A stretch of 64,000 bases of DNA, taken from NCBI RefSeq assembly GCF_014695715.1, contig NZ_JACJOT010000006.1:682001-746000 (forward strand). Direction: 5' to 3'. The position numbers were made by a program, and so were the translations under genes. Of the stretch, positions 9,461 through 18,099 are shown one piece after another. Source of the DNA: Microcoleus sp. FACHB-68. Lineage in GTDB: Bacteria; Cyanobacteriota; Cyanobacteriia; Cyanobacteriales; Oscillatoriaceae. Under the pieces are notes generated by a model. That model was not told the origin of the DNA. It worked only from the letters and a program-made list of their open reading frames with translations, and did not search any database. How positions within the stretch are numbered: the first letter of the stretch is position 1; the number at the start of each line of letters is the position of its first letter.

Positions 9461-10429
9461 GTGAACTCACCCGTCAGTAGCACCCAGGTTAAACAGAAAG
9501 CCACAGAGTTGGGATTCCACAAGGTTGGAATCGCTGCAGCAGACTCGGCTGCCGGCACTTCAGAGGCGGCGCACCTGCAGGCGTGGTTTGCAAAAGGCTA
9601 CCACGCTGATATGGATTGGATGGCCAACCCCAACCGCCAAGAGATTCGCCGGTTAATGCCAGAAGTGCAGTCTGTCATTTGCGTAGCGCTCAACTACTAC
9701 ACCCCTCACCAGCGTCCTGAAGGACAAGAATATGCCAAAATCTCCCGTTATGGATGGGGACGGGATTATCACAAGGTACTGCATAAAAAACTGAAGGCGC
9801 TGGCAAACTGGCTGCAAGCACAAGGCGACGACATCCAAGCGCGTTACTATGCGGACACCGGCCCGATTCAGGATAAAATGTGGGCGCAGCAAGCCGGCAT
9901 TGGTTGGGTTGCGAAGAACAGTAATGTGATCACGCGAGAATACGGTTCTTGGGTGTTTTTAGGAGAAGTCTTGACTGATCTGGTTCTAATGCCGGATCAA
10001 CCGCATACCGAACACTGCGGCACTTGCACTCGCTGTCTAGATGCCTGTCCCACCGGCGCGATCATCCAGCCATTTGTGGTCGATGCTAATCGGTGCATTG
10101 CCTATCACACGATAGAGAATCGCAGGGAACAACTGCCAGATGCCATCACCTCCCAGATGCACGGTTGGGTTGCCGGCTGCGATATTTGCCAGGACGTGTG
10201 TCCCTGGAACCAACGATTTGCTAAAGAAACCGATATCGCAGAGTTTCAGCCTTATCCTGAGAATGTTGCTCCCACTCTTGCGGAATTAGCCGAGATATCT
10301 GATGAACAGTGGGATCAGCGCTTTCGTGCATCGGCGCTGCGGCGGATTAAACCAGAGATGCTGCGGCGCAATGCTAGGGTTAATCTGGAAGCCGGTTCAC
10401 GAACGATTGAAGTGAAAGGTGAAACGTGA
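9461..10429 (+). CDS. queG: epoxyqueuosine reductase
   Basis: QueG is a cobalamin- and 4Fe-4S-dependent enzyme that reduces epoxyqueuosine to queuosine in the wobble base of tRNAs with GUN anticodons. The protein shows the ELGFHKVGIA opening, ARYYADTGPI, and two ferredoxin-like cluster motifs, HCGTCTRCLDACPTGAI and GCDICQDVCPWN. The preferred start is the GTG at 9461 (MNSPVSSTQVK), giving about 322 residues, closer to family length than the TTG at 9383. The gene is monocistronic here. Confidence 0.95.
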   Translation: MNSPVSSTQVKQKATELGFHKVGIAAADSAAGTSEAAHLQAWFAKGYHADMDWMANPNRQEIRRLMPEVQSVICVALNYYTPHQRPEGQEYAKISRYGWGRDYHKVLHKKLKALANWLQAQGDDIQARYYADTGPIQDKMWAQQAGIGWVAKNSNVITREYGSWVFLGEVLTDLVLMPDQPHTEHCGTCTRCLDACPTGAIIQPFVVDANRCIAYHTIENRREQLPDAITSQMHGWVAGCDICQDVCPWNQRFAKETDIAEFQPYPENVAPTLAELAEISDEQWDQRFRASALRRIKPEMLRRNARVNLEAGSRTIEVKGET

Positions 10430-10560
10430 AAATAAACGGATAAAAGGCTTACATCTCAAGCGCTAAAATTACTTTTGAATTCTAAGTTATAAATTTTAGG
10501 CGCTGACTCTTTATTTTCAAATCTAGCCAGGATTTTGTGGTCCTTAAGTTCAGCTAAATT

Positions 10561-11226
10561 ATGACAGTAAAAGTAATTGTTTTTGATTTTGATGGCACAA
10601 TTGCTGATACCCTTGATGCACTCATTGCTGTTATTAATCGTTTAGCCGCAGAATTTAAATATAAACAAGCGAGTCGTGCGGATATTGAACAGCTCAAAAA
10701 CTTAAGTTCTAGAGAAATTATTAAAGATTCCGGAGTTTCACTTTTGAAAATTCCTTTCTTACTAAGAAAAGTGAAGATAGAATTAGCTCATGAGGTTCCT
10801 CGAATCCATCCATTTCTAGGCATGAAGGAAGTTCTGACGCAGCTAAGAAGTCAAGGCAATAAACTAGGAATTATTACTTCTAACTCTAAGCCAAATGTTA
10901 TGACTATTCTTCAAAAAAATGATGCCCAAGATTTATTTGAGTTTGTTTATGCAGAAACTACCCTATTTGGCAAACATAGAGTCATTAACAAATTTTTGAG
11001 AAAAGAGAGTCTCACCCCAGAAGAAGTTGTTTATGTTGGCGATGAAACCCGCGATATAGAAGCGGCTAAAAAAAGTCAAATAAAAGTAATTGCCGTGACT
11101 TGGGGGTTTAATTCCAAACAAGTGTTAGCCGCGCAAAATCCAGATTTTTTAATTGATCGACCCGAAGAACTGATTGAGGTGATAGAAAGGTTACAGCAGC
11201 GAGATTTATACCCACCCAAAGCTTGA
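10561..11226 (+). CDS. HAD-superfamily phosphatase, phosphoglycolate phosphatase-like
   Basis: The 221-residue HAD-IA hydrolase carries motif I VFDFDGTIADT (nucleophile Asp9, acid Asp11), motif II ITSNS, a lysine-containing region, and motif IV YVGDETRDIEAA. A helical cap lies between motif I and motif II. The sequence resembles Gph/PGPase-type enzymes, and 2-phosphoglycolate is an obvious candidate substrate in a photorespiring organism, but HAD substrate choice cannot be read from sequence. The gene is more AT-rich than its neighbours. Confidence 0.85.
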   Translation: MTVKVIVFDFDGTIADTLDALIAVINRLAAEFKYKQASRADIEQLKNLSSREIIKDSGVSLLKIPFLLRKVKIELAHEVPRIHPFLGMKEVLTQLRSQGNKLGIITSNSKPNVMTILQKNDAQDLFEFVYAETTLFGKHRVINKFLRKESLTPEEVVYVGDETRDIEAAKKSQIKVIAVTWGFNSKQVLAAQNPDFLIDRPEELIEVIERLQQRDLYPPKA

Positions 11227-11356
11227 ATTTTCCCAGAAACATAGCTTTTAGATATCGGCCTAATTCTAAATAAAATCTTGGTCTATAAAACAATTAAAGC
11301 CCAACCATGAATCGGTTGAGCGAGGGCAGTATCTATGGGTGAAAAATTCGGAAAGC

Positions 11357-11692
11357 TTACTGAGCCGACTGACCCTTTTCCAAAGCTTTTTCTACAAGTT
11401 CATCACTGACGGTACTGCTAGCTTCTGATGAAGGGTTAATATCTTTAGCCATCGCCCGGAAATCTCCAGGATCGCCAGTTTCCTGAGTAGTTTGTGTGGT
11501 TTCTTGAGGTTGGGAAACCCTAAATTTAGGAGCAGTCGCAGCTTCAGCCGCCTCGGCACTGACGCCCCCACTAAATTGTTTTGAAGCTTCGTAGTCGTCC
11601 TCTACATTGACTTCTGGTAATTTTTGTTCGCCGGCTTGGATGCTCTCATTTTGCAACTGAACATCGAAGTTTTCAGATTGATTTTCTGGCAT
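11357..11692 (-). CDS. small acidic disordered hypothetical protein
   Basis: This 111-residue protein is rich in Glu, Gln, Ser and Ala, with no hydrophobic core: a PQETTQTTQETGDPG stretch in the middle and a helical tail VSDELVEKALEKG. It looks intrinsically disordered and soluble. I do not recognise the family. Codon use resembles the neighbouring genes and the ATG at 11692 is well placed, so it is probably real. It stands alone, convergent with the HAD phosphatase gene. Confidence 0.6.
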   Translation of the reverse strand: MPENQSENFDVQLQNESIQAGEQKLPEVNVEDDYEASKQFSGGVSAEAAEAATAPKFRVSQPQETTQTTQETGDPGDFRAMAKDINPSSEASSTVSDELVEKALEKGQSAQ

Positions 11693-12065
11693 AAAATATC
11701 CTATTCAAACTGTACTAATCTTTAATATAGATACTAACAGAGTGATCCCCGTTCATTTGTCCCTCTTGGGGTAGATCCATCCCGCTGAAATTTTGAGTGA
11801 GCCGGCTGAAGCAATCGGCTGGGTGCAAACGCGCTCAAGTTGCCATCTGACCTTAATTGTTGCCCAATACCACGCTGCCGGTACAAAACCCCTGCTTTGG
11901 CTTTGAAAGGTTCCTAGTTCCAGCCGAGTTTAGCCATTTGAGCGGAACTTCAATTCCCTGCTAGTTACTAATTTTGTGTAATGGTTGCAAAACAAGAAAT
12001 GTTGGAAGTCCTAGAGAATAAATAGTTATTAATTCACAGTTAATGCATTTAAAAGTATAATTTTT
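11693..12065. other. intergenic stretch upstream of a possible small gene
   Basis: About 370 bases with no recognised gene. It ends in an AT-rich segment with a TATAAT at 12056-12061, which could be a promoter for the TPR gene or a small ORF downstream. The longest open frame near 11981 encodes only 14 residues. Confidence 0.4.
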
Positions 12066-12242
12066 ATGAATTCTGGAAGCACTTGTGCTTATAACGCGGT
12101 AAGACTTGATGGAGAAAACCCCCTACACGGCTGCCGGCAGATGAGTGGCAAGCGATGTAATTTATACAGATTAGCCCGAAAAGAGATGGAAGAAATGGAC
12201 AGGGCTAGTTTTTCGAGCGGATTTTTGTCACGATTGAAATGA
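12066..12242 (+). CDS. possible 58-residue cysteine-containing small protein
   Basis: An ATG-initiated frame of 58 codons lies upstream of the TPR gene. Its product has three cysteines (positions 7, 23 and 31) and a charged helical tail with LARKEMEEMDR. No ribosome binding site is visible, and the TATAAT at 12056-12061 is very close to the ATG, which would imply a leaderless message or a different promoter. I recognise no family. It could equally be chance in a leader region. Confidence 0.3.
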   Translation: MNSGSTCAYNAVRLDGENPLHGCRQMSGKRCNLYRLARKEMEEMDRASFSSGFLSRLK

Positions 12243-12291
12243 GATGATCTAAGCTAGCCGAGAACCCTTAGCATTTTTTCAAAGCTGTACT

Positions 12292-13173
12292 GTGCCAAAG
12301 CGTATTCCTTTCATCTGTTTCTTAATCACTCTTGCTGTCGGGAGTGCTGCTGTGCCTGCTTTTGGACAGGCATTATTGCCCCATCCCCTGCAACTTGACT
12401 CAACCCAAATGGAGAAAACGGGCTTGAGCATCGCAGAGGAAGCCGCGCAGCTAGCGCGATTCAGGCAATATGAATTGGCTTTGCCCAGAGCTGAGCTAGC
12501 CACTCAGCTGGCACCGAAAAGTTTTCAAACTTGGGCGCTGCTGGGTAGTTTATATATCCAAACCGAGGAACTAGAAAAAGGCGTTGCAGCCTTGCAACAA
12601 GCTCAAAACCTAGATCCTGAGAATGCTTCAATTTTGTTTGCTTTAGGATCGGCGCGATTTCAGCAGGAAAACTACGCCGCAGCCATTCAAGAGTTACAAG
12701 CCGGCTTGAAATTAAAACCCAATGTTCCGGGTGCTTTATTTGATTTGGGAAATGCTTACTACAAGCTCAATCAATTTCCCCAAGCTATCGCAGAGTATGA
12801 AAAAGCCTACGCCCAAGAGAAAAACTTTTGGCCGGCGATTAACAACATTGGATTAGTCAACTACGAAAAAGGCGATACTGAAGGAGCGATTCAGCGGTGG
12901 AAAACCGCCGTGTCCATTGACGACAAAGCAGCCGAACCAATGCTAGCCCTAGCTGTCGCCCTTTACACAAAAGGCGACCGAGAACAGGGCTTAGCGATGG
13001 GAGAAGCGGCGCTAAAATTAGACAGCCGGTATGCAGATATAGAGTTTCTCAAAGAAAATCTTTGGGGAGAGCGCTTGCTCCAAGACACCCAAAAATTCTT
13101 AGAAACGCCTCGTATCCAAGCCTCCCTAGCTCAAAATCAAGACGCTCCTACGCCTCCTGTCATGTCGCCCTAA
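12292..13173 (+). CDS. secreted tetratricopeptide-repeat protein
   Basis: The 293-residue protein starts at a GTG (MPKRIPFICF) and has a signal peptide of about 25 residues ending VPAFGQ. At least five TPR units follow, recognisable from AxxLGSLYIQTEELEKGVAA, IxFALGSARFQQENYAAA and GALFDLGNAYYKLNQFPQA. A Pro/Gln-rich tail ends it. TPR solenoids are protein-binding scaffolds; a periplasmic or thylakoid-lumen location is inferred from the signal peptide. Many cyanobacterial TPR proteins help assemble photosystems or cell-envelope complexes, but no partner can be named. Confidence 0.8.
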   Translation: MPKRIPFICFLITLAVGSAAVPAFGQALLPHPLQLDSTQMEKTGLSIAEEAAQLARFRQYELALPRAELATQLAPKSFQTWALLGSLYIQTEELEKGVAALQQAQNLDPENASILFALGSARFQQENYAAAIQELQAGLKLKPNVPGALFDLGNAYYKLNQFPQAIAEYEKAYAQEKNFWPAINNIGLVNYEKGDTEGAIQRWKTAVSIDDKAAEPMLALAVALYTKGDREQGLAMGEAALKLDSRYADIEFLKENLWGERLLQDTQKFLETPRIQASLAQNQDAPTPPVMSP

Positions 13174-13176
13174 AGC

Positions 13177-13229
13177 ATTTAGATTTTAGATTTTGGATTA
13201 GGTAAGAATCTAAAATCTAAAATCTAAAA
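13177..13229. terminator. AT-rich hairpin made of ATCTAAA heptamer repeats
   Basis: Heptamers of the form TTTAGAT on one arm and ATCTAAA on the other form an inverted repeat of about 21 bp around a short loop. It sits between the stop of the TPR gene and the convergent response-regulator gene. The stem is purely A+T-rich except for one G/C per heptamer. It fits a cyanobacterial short tandem repeat (STRR) that doubles as a bidirectional terminator. Confidence 0.6.
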
Positions 13230-13235
13230 CCCACT

Positions 13236-13634
13236 TTAATCCTTGGGCAGCAGAGCCATAATTCGATCAACAAACTCTTGGTGATCGACAACAGGTTTGG
13301 AGATATACCCATCTGCTCCACTCTGCTCTAGAAATTGTTCGCGATCACCGGCCATCGCATGAGCCGTCACCAGGATAATGGGCAGACTAGCCGTTTGTGG
13401 GTCTGACTTTAACATTTGAGTGATTTTGATGCCATCAACCGCTCTGCCCTTATAAACACTGCGAGCGAGGGAGACATCCATCAAAATAATGTCCGCTTCC
13501 CCAGCTTGGGCAATTTGCATCACCTCTTCCACATTTTCGGTATGCTTTACGGCTAAGCCGCCCCGTTTGGTCAGGATCTTAGAAAATACTCGTGCATTGA
13601 CCTGATCGTCCTCCACAATCAAAACGGTTTTCAT
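13236..13634 (-). CDS. single-domain CheY-like response regulator
   Basis: This 132-residue stand-alone receiver has the acidic pair in VEDD (9-10), phospho-acceptor Asp53 in IILMDVS, and Lys113 in YISKP. The loop after the phospho-site is about ten residues longer than in CheY (LARSVYKGRAVDG), a feature I associate with cyanobacterial PatA/DivK-like receivers. With no output domain it must act through protein contacts, perhaps with a hybrid kinase. A small ORF with a strong ribosome binding site ends 25 bases upstream, so the two may be one operon. Confidence 0.88.
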   Translation of the reverse strand: MKTVLIVEDDQVNARVFSKILTKRGGLAVKHTENVEEVMQIAQAGEADIILMDVSLARSVYKGRAVDGIKITQMLKSDPQTASLPIILVTAHAMAGDREQFLEQSGADGYISKPVVDHQEFVDRIMALLPKD

Positions 13635-13659
13635 TTTGAACTTCCCACTGGATACCCAT

Positions 13660-13854
13660 CTAAACTTGTTTAGGACTGGAGAAAAGCTGGGCGTTGCCGC
13701 CAGCTACAGAACAGTCATGTCCCCGTTTATAAGCGACCGACACCGTTAGCATAACGTGGTCGCAGGGCACAGCATTCGTCCGAAAAACTTGGGGTTGAGC
13801 CACAAAGTTATGAGTTTGAATGCCATGCGCTAAGGGGCACACAATAAAGGACAT
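13660..13854 (-). CDS. small hypothetical protein upstream of the response regulator
   Basis: The 64-residue product starts MSFIVCPLAHGIQTHN and contains three cysteines (6, 31 and 48). The case for a real gene is the ribosome binding site: AGGAGG ends five bases before the ATG, among the best in the window. The stop lies 25 bases before the response-regulator start on the same strand. I recognise no domain. It could be a small adaptor for the regulator or merely a leader peptide. Confidence 0.5.
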   Translation of the reverse strand: MSFIVCPLAHGIQTHNFVAQPQVFRTNAVPCDHVMLTVSVAYKRGHDCSVAGGNAQLFSSPKQV

Positions 13855-14351
13855 CCGTACCTCCTCGCCTATCCCTACCAGTATGTCTTGTCTGTGTGCT
13901 ACCTAGCCAGAAGGCTGAAGGCAGAGCCGGCCCGTAAAATCACCAGAAGTGTTTCACAGGTAGAAATTTTGGCAAGCTACTCTTATAGTCTAGGTTTAAA
14001 GACCCATCGAAAGTTAGTCGATCAAAAAAGTATTTCTCAAGCTATTTTCCCAAACCGGCATTAATTGATTAAATTCCCACAGAAACAATTTTTGTGAAGA
14101 CTGGGGTGCGATGCGATGCTACCGTCAGCCGGCGTGAATAAAGTGGTTGAAGGTGCTTTCGTTTGAGAGATCAGTGATTTTCTATGTTCAAAGCGACCTC
14201 AGCCGGTGCCTTCGCCCCCACCAGAGAATCTATAACAAACCATCAAGCACCGGCACAGAAGTCTGATCGAGACCAAGTCTTCCGTTACGCTAGATGACAT
14301 GGCTAAAATTGCACGACACTGTTAAAAGTTGGGAATTAAGGAACTGAACTC
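13855..14351. other. divergent promoter region before the topoisomerase gene
   Basis: About 500 bases between divergent genes. No open frame resembles a gene on either strand. AAGGA lies 12 bases before the start at 14352. I see no convincing operator. Confidence 0.4.
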
Positions 14352-16934
14352 ATGGCCAAACAGTTGAACTTGCTCTCGACAGGACAGGTGATCTCCACTG
14401 CCCTGCACACGGAGATGCAACAGTCCTATCTTGAATATGCCATGAGTGTGATCGTCGGGCGGGCACTGCCGGACGTTCGCGATGGCTTAAAACCCGTCCA
14501 CCGGCGAATTTTGTACGCTATGCACGAGTTGGGGCTGACACCAGACCGGCCCTACCGCAAGTGCGCCCGTGTGGTCGGGGATGTGCTGGGGAAATATCAT
14601 CCCCACGGAGATCAGGCGGTTTACGACGCCTTGGTGCGGATGGTGCAGGAGTTTTCGACGCGCTATCCGCTGCTAGCCGGTCATGGCAACTTTGGTTCGG
14701 TGGACAATGACCCACCGGCAGCCATGCGATACACCGAAACTCGCTTAGCGCCGGTAAGCCACGAGGCGATGCTGGCTGAAATTGACGCGGCGACGGTTGA
14801 CTTCATTGGCAACTTCGATAACTCGCAGCAAGAGCCGGTGGTGTTGCCGGCGCAACTGCCGATCTTATTGCTCAACGGTTGCTCTGGGATTGCGGTGGGG
14901 ATGGCTACCAATATTCCTCCCCACAACTTGGGAGAGATTGTTGATGGTTTAATTGCTTTAATTGACCGGCCCGATTTGCCCGATGAGAAGCTGTTTGAGC
15001 TGATTCCGGGGCCAGATTTCCCCACCGGCGGCGAAATCGTCGAGACAGAGGGAATTCGAGCCGCTTACACCACCGGCAAGGGCAGCATCTCTGTCCGGGG
15101 CATTGCTCAAATTGAAGAGGTTCAAGGAGGACGAGGCCGGCACAAGCGCATGGCAATTGTGGTGACTGAACTGCCATTCCAAGTTAATAAAGCGGCTTGG
15201 ATTGAAAAGATGGCAGAGTTAGTCAATCAGGGGCGAATTGAGGGCATTTCTGATATCCGCGATGAGAGCGATCGTGAGGGGATGCGTGTAGTCGTTGAAC
15301 TCAAACGAGAGGTAGAGCCTCAAAACATCCTGCATCACCTGTACCACCAAACGGCGCTTCAGTCTACCTTTGGGGCGATTTTGCTAGCGATTGTGGAGGG
15401 TCAGCCCCGCCAGCTGACGCTGCGGGAGTTGTTGCTGCAGTTTTTGAATTTCCGAGAGCAGACGCTGACGCGCCGGTATAGTCACGAACTGAATAAGACT
15501 GAGGAACGGCTGCACATTGTTGAGGGTTTGCTCAATGCGTTGGGAAATCTCGATGCGGTGATTGACATTCTCAGAAATGCGCCAGATGGCACGACTGCCA
15601 AGATCGCTTTTCAGAATCAGCTGAATTTGAGTGATCGGCAGGCAGATGCGATTTTGGCGATGCCTTTGCGCCGGCTGACGGGTTTGGAACGGCAGAATTT
15701 GCAGACAGAGTTTGCGGAACTCACGCAGCGCCGGCAGGAGTTGCAACTGTTGCTGGGTGATCGTCAGGAACTGCTCAAAGCCCTGAAAAGAGACTTGAGA
15801 TCCCAGAAAAAGAAGTATGGCGATCCGCGCCGCACCCGGATTTACGGAAATAAGCCGGCACAGCGGCAGAAGGGTAAAGCATCAGAGGAGAAAGCCGGCA
15901 CGGGAACGAAAGAGAAAGGCAGAAATAAGTCAGACTCACCGCCGTTGCCTGTGTCCCCCGTTCCCTCTCTTCCTTTCCCAGATGAAGAAACGGTTCTGGA
16001 ATTCACGCACCGGGGATATGTGCGCCGGCTGCCGGTGGCGGCGTTGCAGCAGCCTACTCGCGGTCGTAAAAAGAGCAAGGGCGCGGAGTCTGTGCCGAGT
16101 AATCAGGACTTTTCGGTTCAGACTGAGTTGGCTAAGACAGGGCAGGATGTTTTAGCCTTGACTCGCACCGGCAAGGCTTTTGCAATTAAGGTTGGGGACA
16201 TTCCACCGGCAACGGGTCGGGACGCGAAGGGCAAGCCGTTTGTGACTTTGCTGCCTCAGTCTGTCCACAACGATCCTGAAGCGATTGCGGCGCAATTTAT
16301 TATCTCAGATTATCTTGACAGTATGACGCTGATTATGCTAACGCAGCAGGGCCGCATTAAGCGGATTCCCTTATTAGAGTTGGCCAATATGACAGGTCGA
16401 GGTCTGACGGTGATGAAGTTGAAGGATGACGATTTGCTCATGTACGCAGATCTGGCGGGTGCCGACGAGGAGGTGGTTTTGGCTACTTCTGGAGGCCGGC
16501 TATTGCGCTTTGCGGTGAATGAGGAGCAGTTGCCGGTGATGGGGCGCACGGCGCAGGGTTATCAGGCATTGCGCTTGCGGAAGCAGGAGCAGTTGGTTGG
16601 TTGTGCGACAATGGGGACGAATAAAGATTTGTTGCTGGTGACTGAGTTAGGGTTTGCGAAGCGGTTGCCGATACACTTATTGAGACCGGCAAATCGGGGA
16701 GAAATTGGGACTCAGGCGTTGCAGTTTACCACCAAGAGTGATTCCTTGGCGGGAATCGTGCCGGCACCTAAGGATGCTTCTGTGATGTTACACACTTCTG
16801 CGGATCGGTTGGTGAAGTTGCCGATTGCTGAGGTGGCGATCTGGGGTAAAGATGGTATCGGAGATCGGGTGCCGTTGCTCAATCCTGGGGAGAAGGTAAT
16901 TTCCCTGACACTGTGTTCCCAGGAGTTGGGGTAG
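14352..16934 (+). CDS. gyrA: DNA gyrase/topoisomerase IV subunit A
   Basis: The 860-residue type IIA topoisomerase A subunit has the winged-helix breakage domain with catalytic Tyr127 ([10 protein letters not shown]). Its C-terminal region of beta-propeller blades includes repeats such as GYVRRLP, GRIKRIP and GFAKRLP. It cuts and rejoins the gate DNA segment; the ATPase subunit GyrB/ParE is not in the window. No clean GyrA box (QRRGGKG) is visible; [11 protein letters not shown] near the first blade may be a degenerate one, so ParC is an alternative. Two oddities: the residue equivalent to E. coli Ser83 in the quinolone pocket is Gln88 ([10 protein letters not shown]), and a Lys/Gly/Pro-rich low-complexity insert occupies about residues 499-543 between tower and propeller. 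Confidence 0.93.
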   Translation: MAKQLNLLSTGQVISTALHTEMQQSYLEYAMSVIVGRALPDVRDGLKPVHRRILYAMHELGLTPDRPYRKCARVVGDVLGKYHPHGDQAVYDALVRMVQEFSTRYPLLAGHGNFGSVDNDPPAAMRYTETRLAPVSHEAMLAEIDAATVDFIGNFDNSQQEPVVLPAQLPILLLNGCSGIAVGMATNIPPHNLGEIVDGLIALIDRPDLPDEKLFELIPGPDFPTGGEIVETEGIRAAYTTGKGSISVRGIAQIEEVQGGRGRHKRMAIVVTELPFQVNKAAWIEKMAELVNQGRIEGISDIRDESDREGMRVVVELKREVEPQNILHHLYHQTALQSTFGAILLAIVEGQPRQLTLRELLLQFLNFREQTLTRRYSHELNKTEERLHIVEGLLNALGNLDAVIDILRNAPDGTTAKIAFQNQLNLSDRQADAILAMPLRRLTGLERQNLQTEFAELTQRRQELQLLLGDRQELLKALKRDLRSQKKKYGDPRRTRIYGNKPAQRQKGKASEEKAGTGTKEKGRNKSDSPPLPVSPVPSLPFPDEETVLEFTHRGYVRRLPVAALQQPTRGRKKSKGAESVPSNQDFSVQTELAKTGQDVLALTRTGKAFAIKVGDIPPATGRDAKGKPFVTLLPQSVHNDPEAIAAQFIISDYLDSMTLIMLTQQGRIKRIPLLELANMTGRGLTVMKLKDDDLLMYADLAGADEEVVLATSGGRLLRFAVNEEQLPVMGRTAQGYQALRLRKQEQLVGCATMGTNKDLLLVTELGFAKRLPIHLLRPANRGEIGTQALQFTTKSDSLAGIVPAPKDASVMLHTSADRLVKLPIAEVAIWGKDGIGDRVPLLNPGEKVISLTLCSQELG

Positions 16935-16976
16935 AGATGATTTTGCTGCCGGTTAACATTTAAAGTTATTACGAAC

Positions 16977-17000
16977 AAAGCCCGCACCAGCGGGTTTTTT
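16977..17000 (+). terminator. intrinsic terminator of the topoisomerase gene
   Basis: A CCCGC-ACCA-GCGGG hairpin is followed directly by six T residues, about 45 bases after the gyrA stop. This is a standard Rho-independent terminator. Confidence 0.9.
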
Positions 17001-17394
17001 GTTGGTGATCAGGGGAAGCCGGTGTAGGTGAATGCTGCCCAGCAGAAGGAGAAATCTACACGACAAAGCAATTGCAGCCGTTCTAGGGCTTTGTAGATTT
17101 TGGTAGCTGCCTTGGCACGGTTCTCGAACTTTGGCTCAATTTATCTTAAATATTTTTAGCCAGACTGCCTTTCAAAGCGTTCTAACAATTCCTGACGAGA
17201 TAAATTCAGAAGTAAATGAAAATATAACGCTTCATCCTAAATCTCTTTAATTATTTGCCTTAATTACTCAAGTTTAGCTAAACTTAAAGGAGTAATTTAT
17301 TCAAAACATTCATTCATTTTTTATGCCAAGATTCAATACCTTCAACACTACGACTATGATTTATTACATAGATTTTGAGCTTTGATATAAAAGT
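17001..17394. other. intergenic AT-rich stretch beyond the pseudogene
   Basis: About 390 bases without an open frame of note. It lies where the lost C-terminal two-thirds of the sugar-binding protein gene would have been, but I cannot recognise remnants of it here. The sequence is increasingly A+T-rich toward the pseudogene. Confidence 0.4.
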
Positions 17395-17997
17395 TTATAT
17401 CTGAAGATACATTTGCTGACAACCATACTGATAGAATTTGCCATATTTATTCTGATAAACCTTCAATCTTTGGAAATATCTCATCAAGTTATTTAAAATT
17501 TTAAGAAATTGGGAAATATCGGTTTCTTTAAAAGCTTGTTTATTATAGAAAAGATATAAAGTAGAAAAATGTTTGTGATTCACAAAAATTTTACCCTCAT
17601 GTTTAAAAGCACTGAGTAACCGTTTCTCAAAACCAGCAATATTAAAATCTGCTGTTATATAAGCGTTCAGAGATTCTCCCGCCCCCTCCTTCATTAATCT
17701 TGGGGCTTCAAATGCCTCTAAATAAAATACATCCGGTGCAGTTCCTCCGGCTAAGCGGGTGTAAATGACAGACATATACTCACTGTTAATAACTTCATAT
17801 TTAACTTTGATATTGGGGTGCTTTTATTCAAATTTCTGAATGAGCTTTTTGAGAAGCCGCTGTTCGCTGAGATTGCTTTGCCAACCGGCAAGTGTAACAA
17901 CTTGTTGAGCAGGGATTGTCTCTTTCGTCCTACAGCCTGCTAAAGTTATAAACGCAAGTATCGAGATCGCAAAATCGGCTAACCTTCTTGCCCTCAT
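17395..17997 (-). pseudogene. broken sugar ABC transporter substrate-binding lipoprotein
   Basis: From an ATG at 17997 the reading frame encodes a lipoprotein signal (MRARRLADFAISILAFITLAGC, seen here only as its AFITLAGC lipobox end) and the solute-binding start VVTLAGWQSNLSEQRLLKKL. It then meets an in-frame TAA at 17826-17824. The same frame continues without shift through KHPNIKVKYEVINSEYM and TAPDVFYLEAFEAPRLM, typical of family 1 sugar-binding proteins. The stop stands where related proteins usually have Gln, so a CAA-to-TAA change is the simplest explanation. The remaining C-terminus degenerates after FYNKQAF and ends at about 200 codons, against about 430 in an intact protein. It diverges from the ABC ATPase gene at 18100, its likely former partner. 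Confidence 0.85.
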
Positions 17998-18099
17998 TAT
18001 TAAATTTCCTAATTTTGTGACTTCTCATATATTTTAGAAATATCGGGTGAACAGATCCGATCTCCCTCAACTTTCCAGATGTAGTAGATATTGACCGCC

